DNA from: an uncultured Bacteroidota bacterium
GTDB lineage: Bacteria; Bacteroidota; Bacteroidia; Chitinophagales; Chitinophagaceae
NCBI GenBank assembly: GCA_903829015.1
Contig: CAIKOJ010000073.1
Location: forward strand, 1-37,496
Reading direction: 5' to 3'
DNA length: 37,496 nt
The notes below the pieces were generated by a model. It searched no databases and was not told the origin of the DNA. It saw nothing but the letters and a program-made list of their open reading frames with translations. Made by a program: the position numbers and the translations under genes. Below are positions 16,221 through 25,615 of this stretch, one piece after another (position 1 is the first letter of the stretch; each line of letters begins with the position of its first letter).

Positions 16221-19200
16221 TTAATTTTTGATAAACCTTTGAGCATCTACTTTTACACCATTCAGATAACAATCAACCAGGTAAACTCCCGCTGGGTATG
16301 CACCAACATTAATCTTTGCTTTGCGGTCGCTTGCTGTTACATGGTCCAACTTCTGGCCAAGCAGGTTAATTACATCGATCTCATAATTTCCTTCAAAGGT
16401 TGAATTGATCGAAACATTCACAACATCGCTAGCCGGGTTAGGATACAACTTCAAACTTGCACTTGCGGTGTTGATCTCTGAAATACCCAATGGTGGATTG
16501 TAGTATGATTTCTGCATACAATCTCCGTGCTTAGTGATTACCCAATAATGCCTGTGAGCAAGATCTGGTGCACTAATGAAATAATTCGGATTGTTTTCAC
16601 CGGCAATAATTGTAGAGTCAAGAGAAATTCCATCATCAAATCCCCACTGGTAGCTATCCTCATTATTTTGGAGACAAATAAACTGTCCTTCAAAATAAAC
16701 CACTTTAGGGTCATCTGAAACAGCTGCACCAACGTTAACAACATAGCTGCTGTTAGTTACGCATGATATACCCGAAACATTCGACTTAAGTGTTACCACT
16801 GCAACACCAGGAGTGCTGAAATTCACCAAACAGTATTGCTTGTCTGCACCAGTAGCCCAAACTATTGCATTAGTTGCTTCCCAATGATAATTCTGTCCTG
16901 CTGGTGGCACCATTGATGCGCCAAAGTTCTGGTACATAGTTTTTGAACACAGTGAAGACGGTGGGAAAGTAGTTATAGGCACAACCGGCGGAGCTGGATT
17001 TACCGTTACTTTCACATACTGTGTATTCGGACAGTTATTAGCCTTCAGATTGATTTTGTAGTAAGTGATCAACTGAGTTAAACCACCGTTAGTCAACACT
17101 TCATCAATAGTGTTGCCTGAGCCAGTTCCTGTAGCCGGAGTAATTCCTGCAACATTCGCTCTTGTCCAGGTGTAAGTTGTACCATATACATAACCGATAT
17201 TCTGGTAATGGAAATTTTCACCGCTGCACACGTTAGCTACCAAAGGCGAAGACAATGTAGGTAGTGGATGTACCGTATCGGTAACTATCTGAGTGTGGGT
17301 ACAACCATTTGCTGCCAACGTATAGAAGTATGATACAACCAGATTATCGTTTGTATTGTTGACCATGAATTCATTCGGATTGCCTACACCCGAAGCTGCT
17401 GGAGAACCGATGCCAAGTACAAACGGACGAACCCAATTAAACGTACTACCTGAGGTATTTGATAATGGTGTATAGTTAAACGTAGTGCTATCGCATATTG
17501 AAGGTGCAATTAACGCAATAGACAGTTTTGGCGTTGGATTAACCGATACAGTAATTGTCTGAACATTGATACAGCCATTAGCTTTTAACGTATCATAGTA
17601 AGTCACCAGAACTGTGTTGGCAACATTGTTATAGAGCGTTTCACTAATCGTATCTACACCATTAGCACTTGCGTTTGCTATCCCTGCAACTGCCGGACGG
17701 CTCCATGTAAATGTAGTTCCGGTTGTTGCAGAAGCAGGAACATAGAATACACTACTGCTGTCGCAAATTGATGGCATAAAAGATGGTGTTGTCAATATCG
17801 GCTTCGGATTTACAGTTACAGTAATCGCCTGTATGTTTGTGCAACCGTTTGCCTTCAATGTATCCATGTACACAACAGGAATTGGATTAGGGGTACTGTT
17901 AGTTAATGTCTCCCTGATCGTATCTACGCCGGTTGAAGCCGGATTGGTAATACCGCTTACAATGTCTCTGCTCCAGTTAAAAGTAGTTCCGGTTGTAAGG
18001 CTTGTATGTACATAAGTAAATCCGGCATCGCTGCAGACAGCAGCAGGTGATAACGTGCTGCTCAGCATTGGTGTAGGATTCACAACAACTGTTATTGCCT
18101 GTGTATTCATACATCCGTTTGCCAACAACGTGTCAACGTAAACAACTGCAATTGGATTAGGAGTTGTATTCACCAGAATTTCATTTGGATTACCTGTACC
18201 TGTTGCAGCTGGATTACTTATACCTGTAACAGTATCACGGAACCATGTGAACGATGTTCCTATAGTCAAACTGGTTGGGGTATAACTAAATATAGTATTG
18301 TCACAAATAGCCGCCGGGTTCAGTGCGCTCGACAATACCGGAGTAGGATTTACCACGATCGTAAAGCTGTTGGAACCGCCAGTACAACTATTTGCCAAAG
18401 TGTTTACGGTAATTACTGCTGTTACAGGATCCGGAGTACTGTTTGTTGCAGTAAATGATGCAATATTACCAGAGCCTGATGCACCCAGTCCTATTGACGG
18501 ATCTGTATTAGTCCAACTGAATACGGTACCTGCAACCGAACCTGTAAAATTGATCGCCGTAGTAGCCACGCCATTACAAACGATTTGATTTGATGAAGGC
18601 ACTACGTCCGGTGTTGGATTTACAGTAATAGTAAATGTTTGTGTTGCACCCACGCATCCAAGACGAACAGGGGTTACAGTTACCACAGCATTAACCGGAA
18701 CACTAGAAGTGTTAGTAACTGTGAACGAAGGAATGCCGGTAACACCTGTTGCACTTGCTGCCAGTCCAATACTTGGATCAGAATTAGTCCAGTTAAAAGT
18801 TGTACCTGGAACTGTTGTACCAAAAGTAATAGAAGTTGTTGTAGCACCGTTACAAACTGCCTGATTGCTTACAGGTAACACATCCGGTATTGGATTAATA
18901 TTCAGACTGATTGGATAAGCTGCACTAGTACAAGCAGTATTGCTGTTTGTAATTGTAAATGTACCGGAATAAGTATTTGCACTTGCGGTGCCCGGTACAG
19001 CAATGTTTATTGGAGAAGAAGTTACAGAAGCGTTAGTTACGTCAACGAAGCCTGCTGTACCTGCTGCGCCACTCCAAACGATATTATAAGTAGATGGTAT
19101 AGAATAGGTAATGGTAACCTGTCCATCACCTGTATTGATACCTCTTGTCATTACAACTGAAGATGCGAGTGTCGCGTCTGTGTAAGACGAACCGCCGCCG

Positions 19201-21149
19201 CCGCCGTCCCACTGACCGCCGCCACCACCGTACCATCCTGCACCTGCACCGCTACCAGCGCTACCGCTACCTGCATCACCTCCAAATCCGAAAGCACCTA
19301 AAATACCAGTTGCGCCAGGACAACCTCCGCATACCCCACCTGCACCGCCGGCTACCTGGGTACCGCCAAATCCGTTTCCACCGGTACAAACTGCATTGCC
19401 GTCTTCACCATTAAGATTACCACCGTCTCCACCTCTTGAAAAATCAGGAGTAGTGCAATTTAATCCTGCACCTGCACCGCCTCCCGCGGCCACAATGCGG
19501 TCAGCAAAAGTGAATGGACTTAATGAAATGTCAGTGGCTCCACCGCCACCACCGCCAGCTAATCCGAAGCCGAGAGCACCATTTCCACCACCATTAAATC
19601 CGCCGGCCCCACCTGAACCAGATGTACCGTCTCCGCCCTTACCTCCTACAAACATGCCTAATACCTGGCCTGGAACAACTGTAAGTGTTGCCTGTACACG
19701 ACCACCATATCCCGCCCTTGCCGGATATGAACTTTCATCGGAATTCAAACCGCCACCTGCACCGGTTACATCAACCTGTATGCTGGTTACACCAGCTGGC
19801 ACTGTCCAACTCTGAAATCCTCCGTTAAAACCAAAAGTTACTGTTTTAGAAACAACATAGTTTTGATTACTGAAAGGAAGTATTGTTGCTGTTCCTCCAG
19901 CACAAACGTCTGGTATCGAACCTAAAGTTACCGTTGGAATCGGATTGACAGTAACATCGGTAGTTACATAACAACTATTAGTGCCTGTATATGTTATTGT
20001 AGAATTACCTACAGTAACACCGGTAACAATACCCGAGCTAGCACCTATAGTAACATTACCATTACTGCTGCTCCATGTGCCTCCTGAAGTTAAATCCGAC
20101 AAAGCCGTTGTAAGGCCCTCACACACATTCGTATTACCTGTTATTGCAACTGGTGGTAGAAGGTAAGAAACTGTGATCCCTGTAGGCGTACTATCTGAAA
20201 TACCATTCGGGTCTTCATAAATACAATTGTAAGTACCTGCTAAAGATGCAACGTAACTAATATTCGTGGCGCCACTGATAGCTGACCCATTTAAATACCA
20301 TTGGTAATTACTTGTACCGCTTGAAACGGTCAAAGTAACGCTCCCTGTTCCACAAATACTTGTAGGACCACTTGGTGTAATAGTAGAAGTAACAGTTTCA
20401 AGAATTAAACCTCTGATATCATCCGGATTGTTAGAAAGCGATGTGCCGACTGCACCTGAAGTATCCCAAAGAAAGAAATGACTGCTAATATTGCTCACCA
20501 GAAATTTTCCCCCACCAATATATAACGCACCAAATATCTCTCCGCTTGGATAGCCCGAATAAGTAAGGGTTTCGATCACGTCTGTACCCGTAGTATCCAT
20601 ACGCTCCCAAAAAACGGTACTGTTCCCTGACCAATGGTAGAATTTATTATTATCGGGGCAGAAAGCAATAATTTCACCATCTGCACCAGTGCCAAGCGGA
20701 CGGAAGAGTGTTTTTGTTCCGGTTGCTTTATTTATACGGAACATGGTTTCAGGGGTAATTGCACCATTGCCGGTAACACCAAACAGTGTTCCGTTAGCGT
20801 TGAATGCAATCGTTGAAAATCTATCCCCCATGGTGCCAATGTCTGAACAAACGCCTGTTTGGGCATTGATCGTACTCAACACACGGTTTGGTACTGCACT
20901 CTGTTTGACAATTGCGTAGTTCGTACCCGTTGTAGGATCTTTAGACAATCCATTGATACCCGTAATAGTATGGCCGGGTGTAGTAGGACCCAACCTTTTA
21001 ATCACATTATAATTTGTGGTGTTAAATGTCCACATTGAATCCTGAAAAGGAGAAGTGCCTGCGTATACAGACGATGTTCTTGATGCTGTTTGCGCATAAC
21101 CTCCTACACTCAGAATGCAAAGTAATAGTACTAAATAAACTTTTTTCAT
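16221..21149 (-). CDS. T9SS-exported PKD/Ig-repeat protein (1642 aa) with glycine-rich domain and type A sorting domain
   Basis: Signal peptide MKKVYLVLLLCILSVGGYAQ. Residues about 25-250 resemble a beta-propeller with repeated short blades (NGLSKDPTTGTNYAI, STIAFNANGTLFGVTG, DGEIIAFCPDNNKFYHW). Ig-like modules follow (NYQWYLNGSAISGATN; GTWSSSNGN), then a glycine-rich domain at about 440-666, seven PKD-like repeats of about 90 residues at about 750-1385 (NPTP...ICD..F.Y.P.S.T.GT.F.W.R), an uncharacterised part, and a C-terminal type A sorting domain from about 1561 (LYPNPASDVVNV...LLGQKLD...PAGVYLVDCYLNG). It is probably a secreted or surface-anchored adhesin using the nearby Gld/T9SS machine. 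The start ATG opens the signal peptide, with a TACTTTTG element 56 bases upstream. No enzymatic motif was recognised. Confidence 0.88.
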   Translation of the reverse strand: MKKVYLVLLLCILSVGGYAQTASRTSSVYAGTSPFQDSMWTFNTTNYNVIKRLGPTTPGHTITGINGLSKDPTTGTNYAIVKQSAVPNRVLSTINAQTGVCSDIGTMGDRFSTIAFNANGTLFGVTGNGAITPETMFRINKATGTKTLFRPLGTGADGEIIAFCPDNNKFYHWSGNSTVFWERMDTTGTDVIETLTYSGYPSGEIFGALYIGGGKFLVSNISSHFFLWDTSGAVGTSLSNNPDDIRGLILETVTSTITPSGPTSICGTGSVTLTVSSGTSNYQWYLNGSAISGATNISYVASLAGTYNCIYEDPNGISDSTPTGITVSYLLPPVAITGNTNVCEGLTTALSDLTSGGTWSSSNGNVTIGASSGIVTGVTVGNSTITYTGTNSCYVTTDVTVNPIPTVTLGSIPDVCAGGTATILPFSNQNYVVSKTVTFGFNGGFQSWTVPAGVTSIQVDVTGAGGGLNSDESSYPARAGYGGRVQATLTVVPGQVLGMFVGGKGGDGTSGSGGAGGFNGGGNGALGFGLAGGGGGGATDISLSPFTFADRIVAAGGGAGAGLNCTTPDFSRGGDGGNLNGEDGNAVCTGGNGFGGTQVAGGAGGVCGGCPGATGILGAFGFGGDAGSGSAGSGAGAGWYGGGGGQWDGGGGGSSYTDATLASSVVMTRGINTGDGQVTITYSIPSTYNIVWSGAAGTAGFVDVTNASVTSSPINIAVPGTASANTYSGTFTITNSNTACTSAAYPISLNINPIPDVLPVSNQAVCNGATTTSITFGTTVPGTTFNWTNSDPSIGLAASATGVTGIPSFTVTNTSSVPVNAVVTVTPVRLGCVGATQTFTITVNPTPDVVPSSNQIVCNGVATTAINFTGSVAGTVFSWTNTDPSIGLGASGSGNIASFTATNSTPDPVTAVITVNTLANSCTGGSNSFTIVVNPTPVLSSALNPAAICDNTIFSYTPTSLTIGTSFTWFRDTVTGISNPAATGTGNPNEILVNTTPNPIAVVYVDTLLANGCMNTQAITVVVNPTPMLSSTLSPAAVCSDAGFTYVHTSLTTGTTFNWSRDIVSGITNPASTGVDTIRETLTNSTPNPIPVVYMDTLKANGCTNIQAITVTVNPKPILTTPSFMPSICDSSSVFYVPASATTGTTFTWSRPAVAGIANASANGVDTISETLYNNVANTVLVTYYDTLKANGCINVQTITVSVNPTPKLSIALIAPSICDSTTFNYTPLSNTSGSTFNWVRPFVLGIGSPAASGVGNPNEFMVNNTNDNLVVSYFYTLAANGCTHTQIVTDTVHPLPTLSSPLVANVCSGENFHYQNIGYVYGTTYTWTRANVAGITPATGTGSGNTIDEVLTNGGLTQLITYYKINLKANNCPNTQYVKVTVNPAPPVVPITTFPPSSLCSKTMYQNFGASMVPPAGQNYHWEATNAIVWATGADKQYCLVNFSTPGVAVVTLKSNVSGISCVTNSSYVVNVGAAVSDDPKVVYFEGQFICLQNNEDSYQWGFDDGISLDSTIIAGENNPNYFISAPDLAHRHYWVITKHGDCMQKSYYNPPLGISEINTASASLKLYPNPASDVVNVSINSTFEGNYEIDVINLLGQKLDHVTASDRKAKINVGAYPAGVYLVDCYLNGVKVDAQRFIKN
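16990..18890 (-). repeat. Seven PKD-like tandem repeats, about 270 bp each
   Basis: Five close units (CD..F.Y.P.S.T.GT.F.W.R ... DTL.ANGC.N.Q.ITV.VNPTP) are preceded by two more divergent units (SNQ.VCNG ... F.WTN.DPSIGL ... VNPTP). Each has a Cys near the start and one near the end. The period matches that of the other giant protein, though the sequence family differs. Confidence 0.8.
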
Positions 21150-21204
21150 ACTGGCAATTTTTAACTATTGATTATTTTCTTTTCCTTCCATTCCTAACAA
21201 TTTG

Positions 21205-21212
21205 CAAAAGTA
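21205..21212 (-). promoter_or_regulatory. Putative -7 element (TACTTTTG) of the 1642-aa protein/OmpA operon
   Basis: An exact TAnnTTTG match on the minus strand, 56 bases upstream of the ATG at 21149. No clear TTG -33 box was seen. Confidence 0.45.
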
Positions 21213-21336
21213 TAAATTTTTAACCATAAAAGCACATAAAACCGTTAAAAACAGATTAATTTAAAAACAGGGCAATATCATTTGAATATCAACGATCTAT
21301 ATTCAAACATTTGTCTGTTGAGCAGCATCTCCAGAG

Positions 21337-22065
21337 CTAATTGATCACAACAATTTCTTTTCCCTTCAACACAGGTACCACGGGGTGCAGATCGGCAGTA
21401 GCACAATAAGCCAGGTCATCTTGCAATCCGTAAGCCGACAACCGCAAATAATGCGAACTGTCTTTCAGATATTCCCTGAAATTACCTTCGCTGCACATGT
21501 ATAAATGCCTGGCAGCTCGTGCACTATCACAGTTTATACTAAATTCCGCCCCAATTCTATCTACTACCGCTCCCGCGAATAATGTATCTTCAAGGTTAAA
21601 TCTATCTTTCCACGAAGCACAGGCCAATAATACATTTTTCCCTGATGACATCAGGTAACTGCACACTGCAGTGAGATTTAAGAAAGATCCTATCACTATT
21701 TCAGATGCTCCGCTGATCATATGCAGCAGCCTTGTGCCATTGGTAGTAGTAAGCACCAATGTTTTATCCGCAATAAATCCCGGGGAATATTCCAACGGAG
21801 AATTGCCATACTGAAGACCCTCAGCAATCTTCCCGTCACGCTCTCCAGCAGTAATGCTATTAGGTATTATCTTACCCAATTCAATACATTCTGCCACCGA
21901 TGCAACCGGAATAACGCATTTTGCGCCATTATGCAACACGGCTGTAATGGTTGATGTAGCTCTAAAAATATCAATTATTACTACCACTACATCTTTTGTG
22001 TTGTAAAGATGCACTAAGGCTGGCGACAGGCACACTTCTAATGTGGGTTTTGTCATTTGTGTCAT
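21337..22065 (-). CDS. comB: ComB-family 2-phosphosulfolactate phosphatase
   Basis: A 242-residue cytoplasmic protein without signal peptide, full length for the ComB family. Signature blocks: IDIFRATST at 31-39, GERDG at 74-78, GNSPLEY at 87-93 and TTNGT at 107-111. In methanogens ComB hydrolyses 2-phosphosulfolactate to sulfolactate in coenzyme M synthesis. Bacteria carry ComB homologues without that pathway, so the bacterial substrate is open. It lies downstream of gldN on the same strand, but a strong terminator at 22100-22126 separates them, so it probably has its own promoter or relies on read-through. The first ATG (22065) is used; a second at 22056 is possible. Confidence 0.85.
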   Translation of the reverse strand: MTQMTKPTLEVCLSPALVHLYNTKDVVVVIIDIFRATSTITAVLHNGAKCVIPVASVAECIELGKIIPNSITAGERDGKIAEGLQYGNSPLEYSPGFIADKTLVLTTTNGTRLLHMISGASEIVIGSFLNLTAVCSYLMSSGKNVLLACASWKDRFNLEDTLFAGAVVDRIGAEFSINCDSARAARHLYMCSEGNFREYLKDSSHYLRLSAYGLQDDLAYCATADLHPVVPVLKGKEIVVIN

Positions 22066-22099
22066 TGAAAATTCGAAAATTTGCTTAAAAATTTATTTT

Positions 22100-22126
22100 A
22101 AAAAAAAGCCCCGAAAATTCGGGGCT
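22100..22126 (-). terminator. Rho-independent terminator of the gldKLMN operon
   Basis: On the minus strand, AGCCCCGAA/TTCGGGGCT forms a 7-9 bp stem with a small A/T loop, followed by a run of eight T. It lies about 45 bases after the gldN stop and ends that transcript before comB. Confidence 0.92.
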
Positions 22127-22172
22127 ATGTTTTAGAAGGAATAATAAAATTTCAACCAATCAGCTGGAAATC

Positions 22173-23105
22173 TTAGTACACCCACATATCGTGTTCCTTA
22201 TTGAAAATCTCGTTTACTGCGTTTTGGCTCTCGTACAAAGACTCCATTGCAGACATATTGTCTTTATAGAATGCACCTCCCGAACCTGCCTGAGCGCCAA
22301 ACGGATTGCTAACTTTAGTGATTTTGCTTGAAAACTGACGGCTCTCAAAGAACTCATCCCATGTATACCTTGCAATGTCATTCATTGGATTAAACACCTC
22401 GTAATTAGCTAATAATCCACGAATATCCGGGTAGTATAACCAAAACAAAGGCTTAGATCCACGATAGTCGCCAGCGTCACCGATCACATCCATAACTGGT
22501 GCGATACCAACTATTCTTACAACCATCTGACCCTGATTACGATCAAATATCCAGTCTTCTTTCAACCTGTATTTAGTGATACGATCTGGTTCGAAGTCCT
22601 TTTTAATGATCTTTATAACCTCCTGACCAGTAACCGGATCAACAAGCGTATTAGTATCTGGTTTCGGAGTGAGCTGTTCCATAAGTTGCTCCTTGCTCAA
22701 AGCCAGTGTAAAGCGGTCATCAAAGTTTGAATATGCCTTGATCTTACCCCTCTTGATAGCATCTATCAGGATTTCTATGAACATACCACCACCGCTGTTT
22801 TCATCACCGGTATAACGGAAACCAACGTTTGCTTTTTCGCGGGTATCAATTTCGCGCCAAACACGCTTTTTCCAAAGAATGTCATCTTCCCTGATGTACT
22901 GCCACGGAATTGGGGCACTATAATGTGGGTTACGATCATAAGCGCCATCTGGAGTCTTGGAAGGTAGCCACTGGTCGTTGACACCGGAACCGGCTCCACC
23001 TGATATCGATGGGTCTACCGATGAACCCGGCTGGGCGAATGTAGTATTTCCGGCAAGTAATATTACCGCAACTGCTGTTAATTTATATTTGCTCAGGATG
23101 TTCAT
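22173..23105 (-). CDS. gldN: Gliding motility/T9SS ring protein GldN
   Basis: A 310-residue periplasmic protein with signal peptide (MNILSKYKLTAVAVILLAGN, then TTFAQ). GldN/PorN forms, with the lipoprotein GldK, the ring under the outer membrane that is part of the type IX secretion system. The characteristic block IREDDILWKKRVWREID at about residues 91-107 and the following NVGFRYTGDENSGGG fit the family, and the length is normal. It is the last gene of the gldKLMN cluster, 26 bases after gldM, with a terminator downstream. Confidence 0.95.
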   Translation of the reverse strand: MNILSKYKLTAVAVILLAGNTTFAQPGSSVDPSISGGAGSGVNDQWLPSKTPDGAYDRNPHYSAPIPWQYIREDDILWKKRVWREIDTREKANVGFRYTGDENSGGGMFIEILIDAIKRGKIKAYSNFDDRFTLALSKEQLMEQLTPKPDTNTLVDPVTGQEVIKIIKKDFEPDRITKYRLKEDWIFDRNQGQMVVRIVGIAPVMDVIGDAGDYRGSKPLFWLYYPDIRGLLANYEVFNPMNDIARYTWDEFFESRQFSSKITKVSNPFGAQAGSGGAFYKDNMSAMESLYESQNAVNEIFNKEHDMWVY

Positions 23106-23131
23106 ATCCTTTTGATTTTAAACTACGTTAA

Positions 23132-24703
23132 TTAATTCAATGTAAATAGCAACGGGCTTAGATTCCTCACTGTCTTATCAGGACCAATTGCTTTAATGCT
23201 TTCAATAAATATCCTGTCACCAGACCTGGCAGTGCTCATTGCTTTTGCAATATCTTTATTCATGTCAAACTTGCAACCAGCACGGTTCTCCACATTATAA
23301 GGACCAACATAATCCTTACCTTTTGGCAACATACTGTAACTAAAACCTATGATCTGGAACTTAGCGTCAAAATCGAAACCTTCCAACACAGCCGCAGGTG
23401 CAATCTGAGCACGGAATAGCGCAGCACTCATACCACCTCCCACTGAACCATTAAGCTTAGCAACAGGATTTGGAATACGCTTAACACGTACAGGGAACAC
23501 ACCCACTTTCTTCTTGCCGTTGCCGTCCTTAGGTTTTGCCATAATTGCTACTTCAACATTACCTGGCTTATCAGACCAAATATTGAAGTGACCTTTTCTG
23601 CCGAAAGAATCAGCACGAACCTCTGCATTAGGTATCTCCAGTGAAACGTCTTCAACTGAATAACCAGCAGCGGCTACGGTTACCGGATTAGCTACACCAA
23701 TGTAGAACACGTTCATTTTGTCTAACTGCATAGATGCACCGGTTGTACCTACCATGTACTCAAATTTCCAATCTCTAATTACCGGACCTGTTTCTGTCTG
23801 TAATTCTATTTTACCTCTTACAGTCTGTAAGCCGGTTCCTTTTGCGATAGTTTCCCAAGGAATTACACCATTTACAGAAGGTTTTGTAGAACCACCACCA
23901 GACATACCGGCAATTGTTGGTTTCTGTGCTTTATTAAACGCTGCCAGCATAATTGATGCCTCGATCTTATCACCCTCCAAAGCATAGCTTTGATTGGGTA
24001 TTGCAATCGCACCGATGGTATCAAACTTAATATCCTTTAAGTGAGCTTCTTCAAATAGTTCTTTTACAACCAATGCCTCACTGCTACGTACGTCATTTTC
24101 ATACTTAGAGAAAAGCGCCATCGCAGCAACTGCAGGCATATGCTCGAAATTACCGATTGCCCAGTCGCCCGTGGGGTTATGATCGTTCTTTTTCACAGGA
24201 TCAATTTTCAGAGGCATTACCGGCTCCAGCATCTTTGGATTCTTTACTGAGCTCAAAAGGTAATTCCTCATGTCTTCGATCTTCTTCTTTAACTCATCAC
24301 CTCCTTTCTTTTCAACTAACAAAAGAGTAGTAGCATCGATATTATCCATTCTGTCCGGAAACTTAGGATCTTCTTTGCTATAGCCTCCTGCTTCCATCAC
24401 GATCTTTTTCTTCCAGTCCTCAAGGTAGGCTACCATTTCGTTCGCACGCTTCACCACCTCATCAGCTTTCTCCCTGTATGGCCTTACCTTTTCAGCCTGA
24501 CCTGGTGCTTTTTCATTCTCTTTGATCGCCTCGTAGACTTCTTTGTTTTTTGACTCAATGGATTCATTAGACTTATCAATGCTCGAACTTAACGTTCTGA
24601 ACGCATTGAGGATCTCATTAGACACATTAAGCGCCAGCAGGGCGGTCAACACCAGGTACATCAGGTTGATCATTATCTGCCGCGGCTCCTTAGGTATAGA
24701 CAT
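23132..24703 (-). CDS. gldM: T9SS/gliding motor shaft protein GldM
   Basis: A 523-residue protein with a single N-terminal membrane segment (PRQIMINLMYLVLTALLALN, about 7-26) and a large periplasmic part. GldM/PorM dimers pair with GldL in the inner membrane and span the periplasm to transmit proton-driven rotation to the GldK/GldN ring. A helical N-terminal periplasmic region (about 35-180) and beta-rich domains (about 220-520) match the known D1-D4 organisation. Full length. It lies 48 bases after gldL and 26 bases before gldN. Confidence 0.96.
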   Translation of the reverse strand: MSIPKEPRQIMINLMYLVLTALLALNVSNEILNAFRTLSSSIDKSNESIESKNKEVYEAIKENEKAPGQAEKVRPYREKADEVVKRANEMVAYLEDWKKKIVMEAGGYSKEDPKFPDRMDNIDATTLLLVEKKGGDELKKKIEDMRNYLLSSVKNPKMLEPVMPLKIDPVKKNDHNPTGDWAIGNFEHMPAVAAMALFSKYENDVRSSEALVVKELFEEAHLKDIKFDTIGAIAIPNQSYALEGDKIEASIMLAAFNKAQKPTIAGMSGGGSTKPSVNGVIPWETIAKGTGLQTVRGKIELQTETGPVIRDWKFEYMVGTTGASMQLDKMNVFYIGVANPVTVAAAGYSVEDVSLEIPNAEVRADSFGRKGHFNIWSDKPGNVEVAIMAKPKDGNGKKKVGVFPVRVKRIPNPVAKLNGSVGGGMSAALFRAQIAPAAVLEGFDFDAKFQIIGFSYSMLPKGKDYVGPYNVENRAGCKFDMNKDIAKAMSTARSGDRIFIESIKAIGPDKTVRNLSPLLFTLN

Positions 24704-24751
24704 TATTTAGCTTTTACTTTGAATATTATTGTTTCGTTCCTACCGATATTA

Positions 24752-25573
24752 TTAACGACCCTGCATTGCAGAAAGCATGTTGCCATACACCTGATTCAGT
24801 GTAGTAAGATTCTTAGCTAACAATCCTATCTGCTCTTTAGCACTTGTCGCATCAGTTGCACTAGAAGCCATCGCATCAGATGCATTAACCAAGCTACTGT
24901 AAAATTTGTTCATTGCCTTCAGATGATTGTTGGCATCAGACAATTCAACTTCATAGATTTGGTTAAGAGTACCCAGATTCTTAGATAATACAACTACCTG
25001 ATCATGGAATTTAGCTGTATCATCAGCCGCTTCATTGAAAGCACTCATTGTTTTTGCAGCACCAACGAAAGTTGTTTTCATCTGGCCCAAAGCATCTGCT
25101 GCTTCACGTGCACTCTTAGTATACGCACCAGTTGCAGATGTCACTTCCGACATATCCTTGATCTGGTCTACCGACTTATTGAAATTCTGGAAATTGTCAT
25201 TCAGTCGTTTCAGATTCGGAACATTCATCTGCGCATCTTCCAGCATTTTATCCAATGATTTGGTTGGAGACTCACCTGGTTTAGCAATTGTTTCCATTTT
25301 GATTCCTTTACGGAAAGCTTCAGCATGTGGGCTCTCAGTAATGTTTGGGTAAAAACGCTCCCAATAGTAGTCAGCATGTGGTGGGATCAAACCGAGCATT
25401 GCAAAGATGAATGCTTCTGTGATCATACCCGCTGTAAGCATCACACTCGCACCTGGCCAGTGCTGGATTTTAAAAAGCGCGCCTAACAACACCACCGATG
25501 CACCAACACCGATCAACAGATTCTTAAGGTATTTACCTTTGTCAGTTTCAAAAAACAGAACTATTGGACTCAT
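24752..25573 (-). CDS. gldL: T9SS/gliding motor stator GldL
   Basis: A 273-residue inner-membrane protein with two N-terminal membrane helices (about 17-33 and 42-63) and a long cytoplasmic helical tail. The motif KIQHWPGA lies between the helices. Glu53 in the second helix (TEAFIFAM) is the probable counterpart of the protonatable Glu shown to be essential in Flavobacterium GldL. With GldM it forms the proton-motive-force motor. It lies 42 bases after gldK. Confidence 0.96.
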   Translation of the reverse strand: MSPIVLFFETDKGKYLKNLLIGVGASVVLLGALFKIQHWPGASVMLTAGMITEAFIFAMLGLIPPHADYYWERFYPNITESPHAEAFRKGIKMETIAKPGESPTKSLDKMLEDAQMNVPNLKRLNDNFQNFNKSVDQIKDMSEVTSATGAYTKSAREAADALGQMKTTFVGAAKTMSAFNEAADDTAKFHDQVVVLSKNLGTLNQIYEVELSDANNHLKAMNKFYSSLVNASDAMASSATDATSAKEQIGLLAKNLTTLNQVYGNMLSAMQGR

Positions 25574-25615
25574 TTTCGCTATTTTTTCTTTGATTATAAA
25601 AGATTATGATAATTA

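Noticed and set aside
19396..19815. 139-codon proline-rich plus-strand ORF
   Set aside because: Complement of the glycine-rich domain (Gly codons read as Pro/Ala on the other strand).
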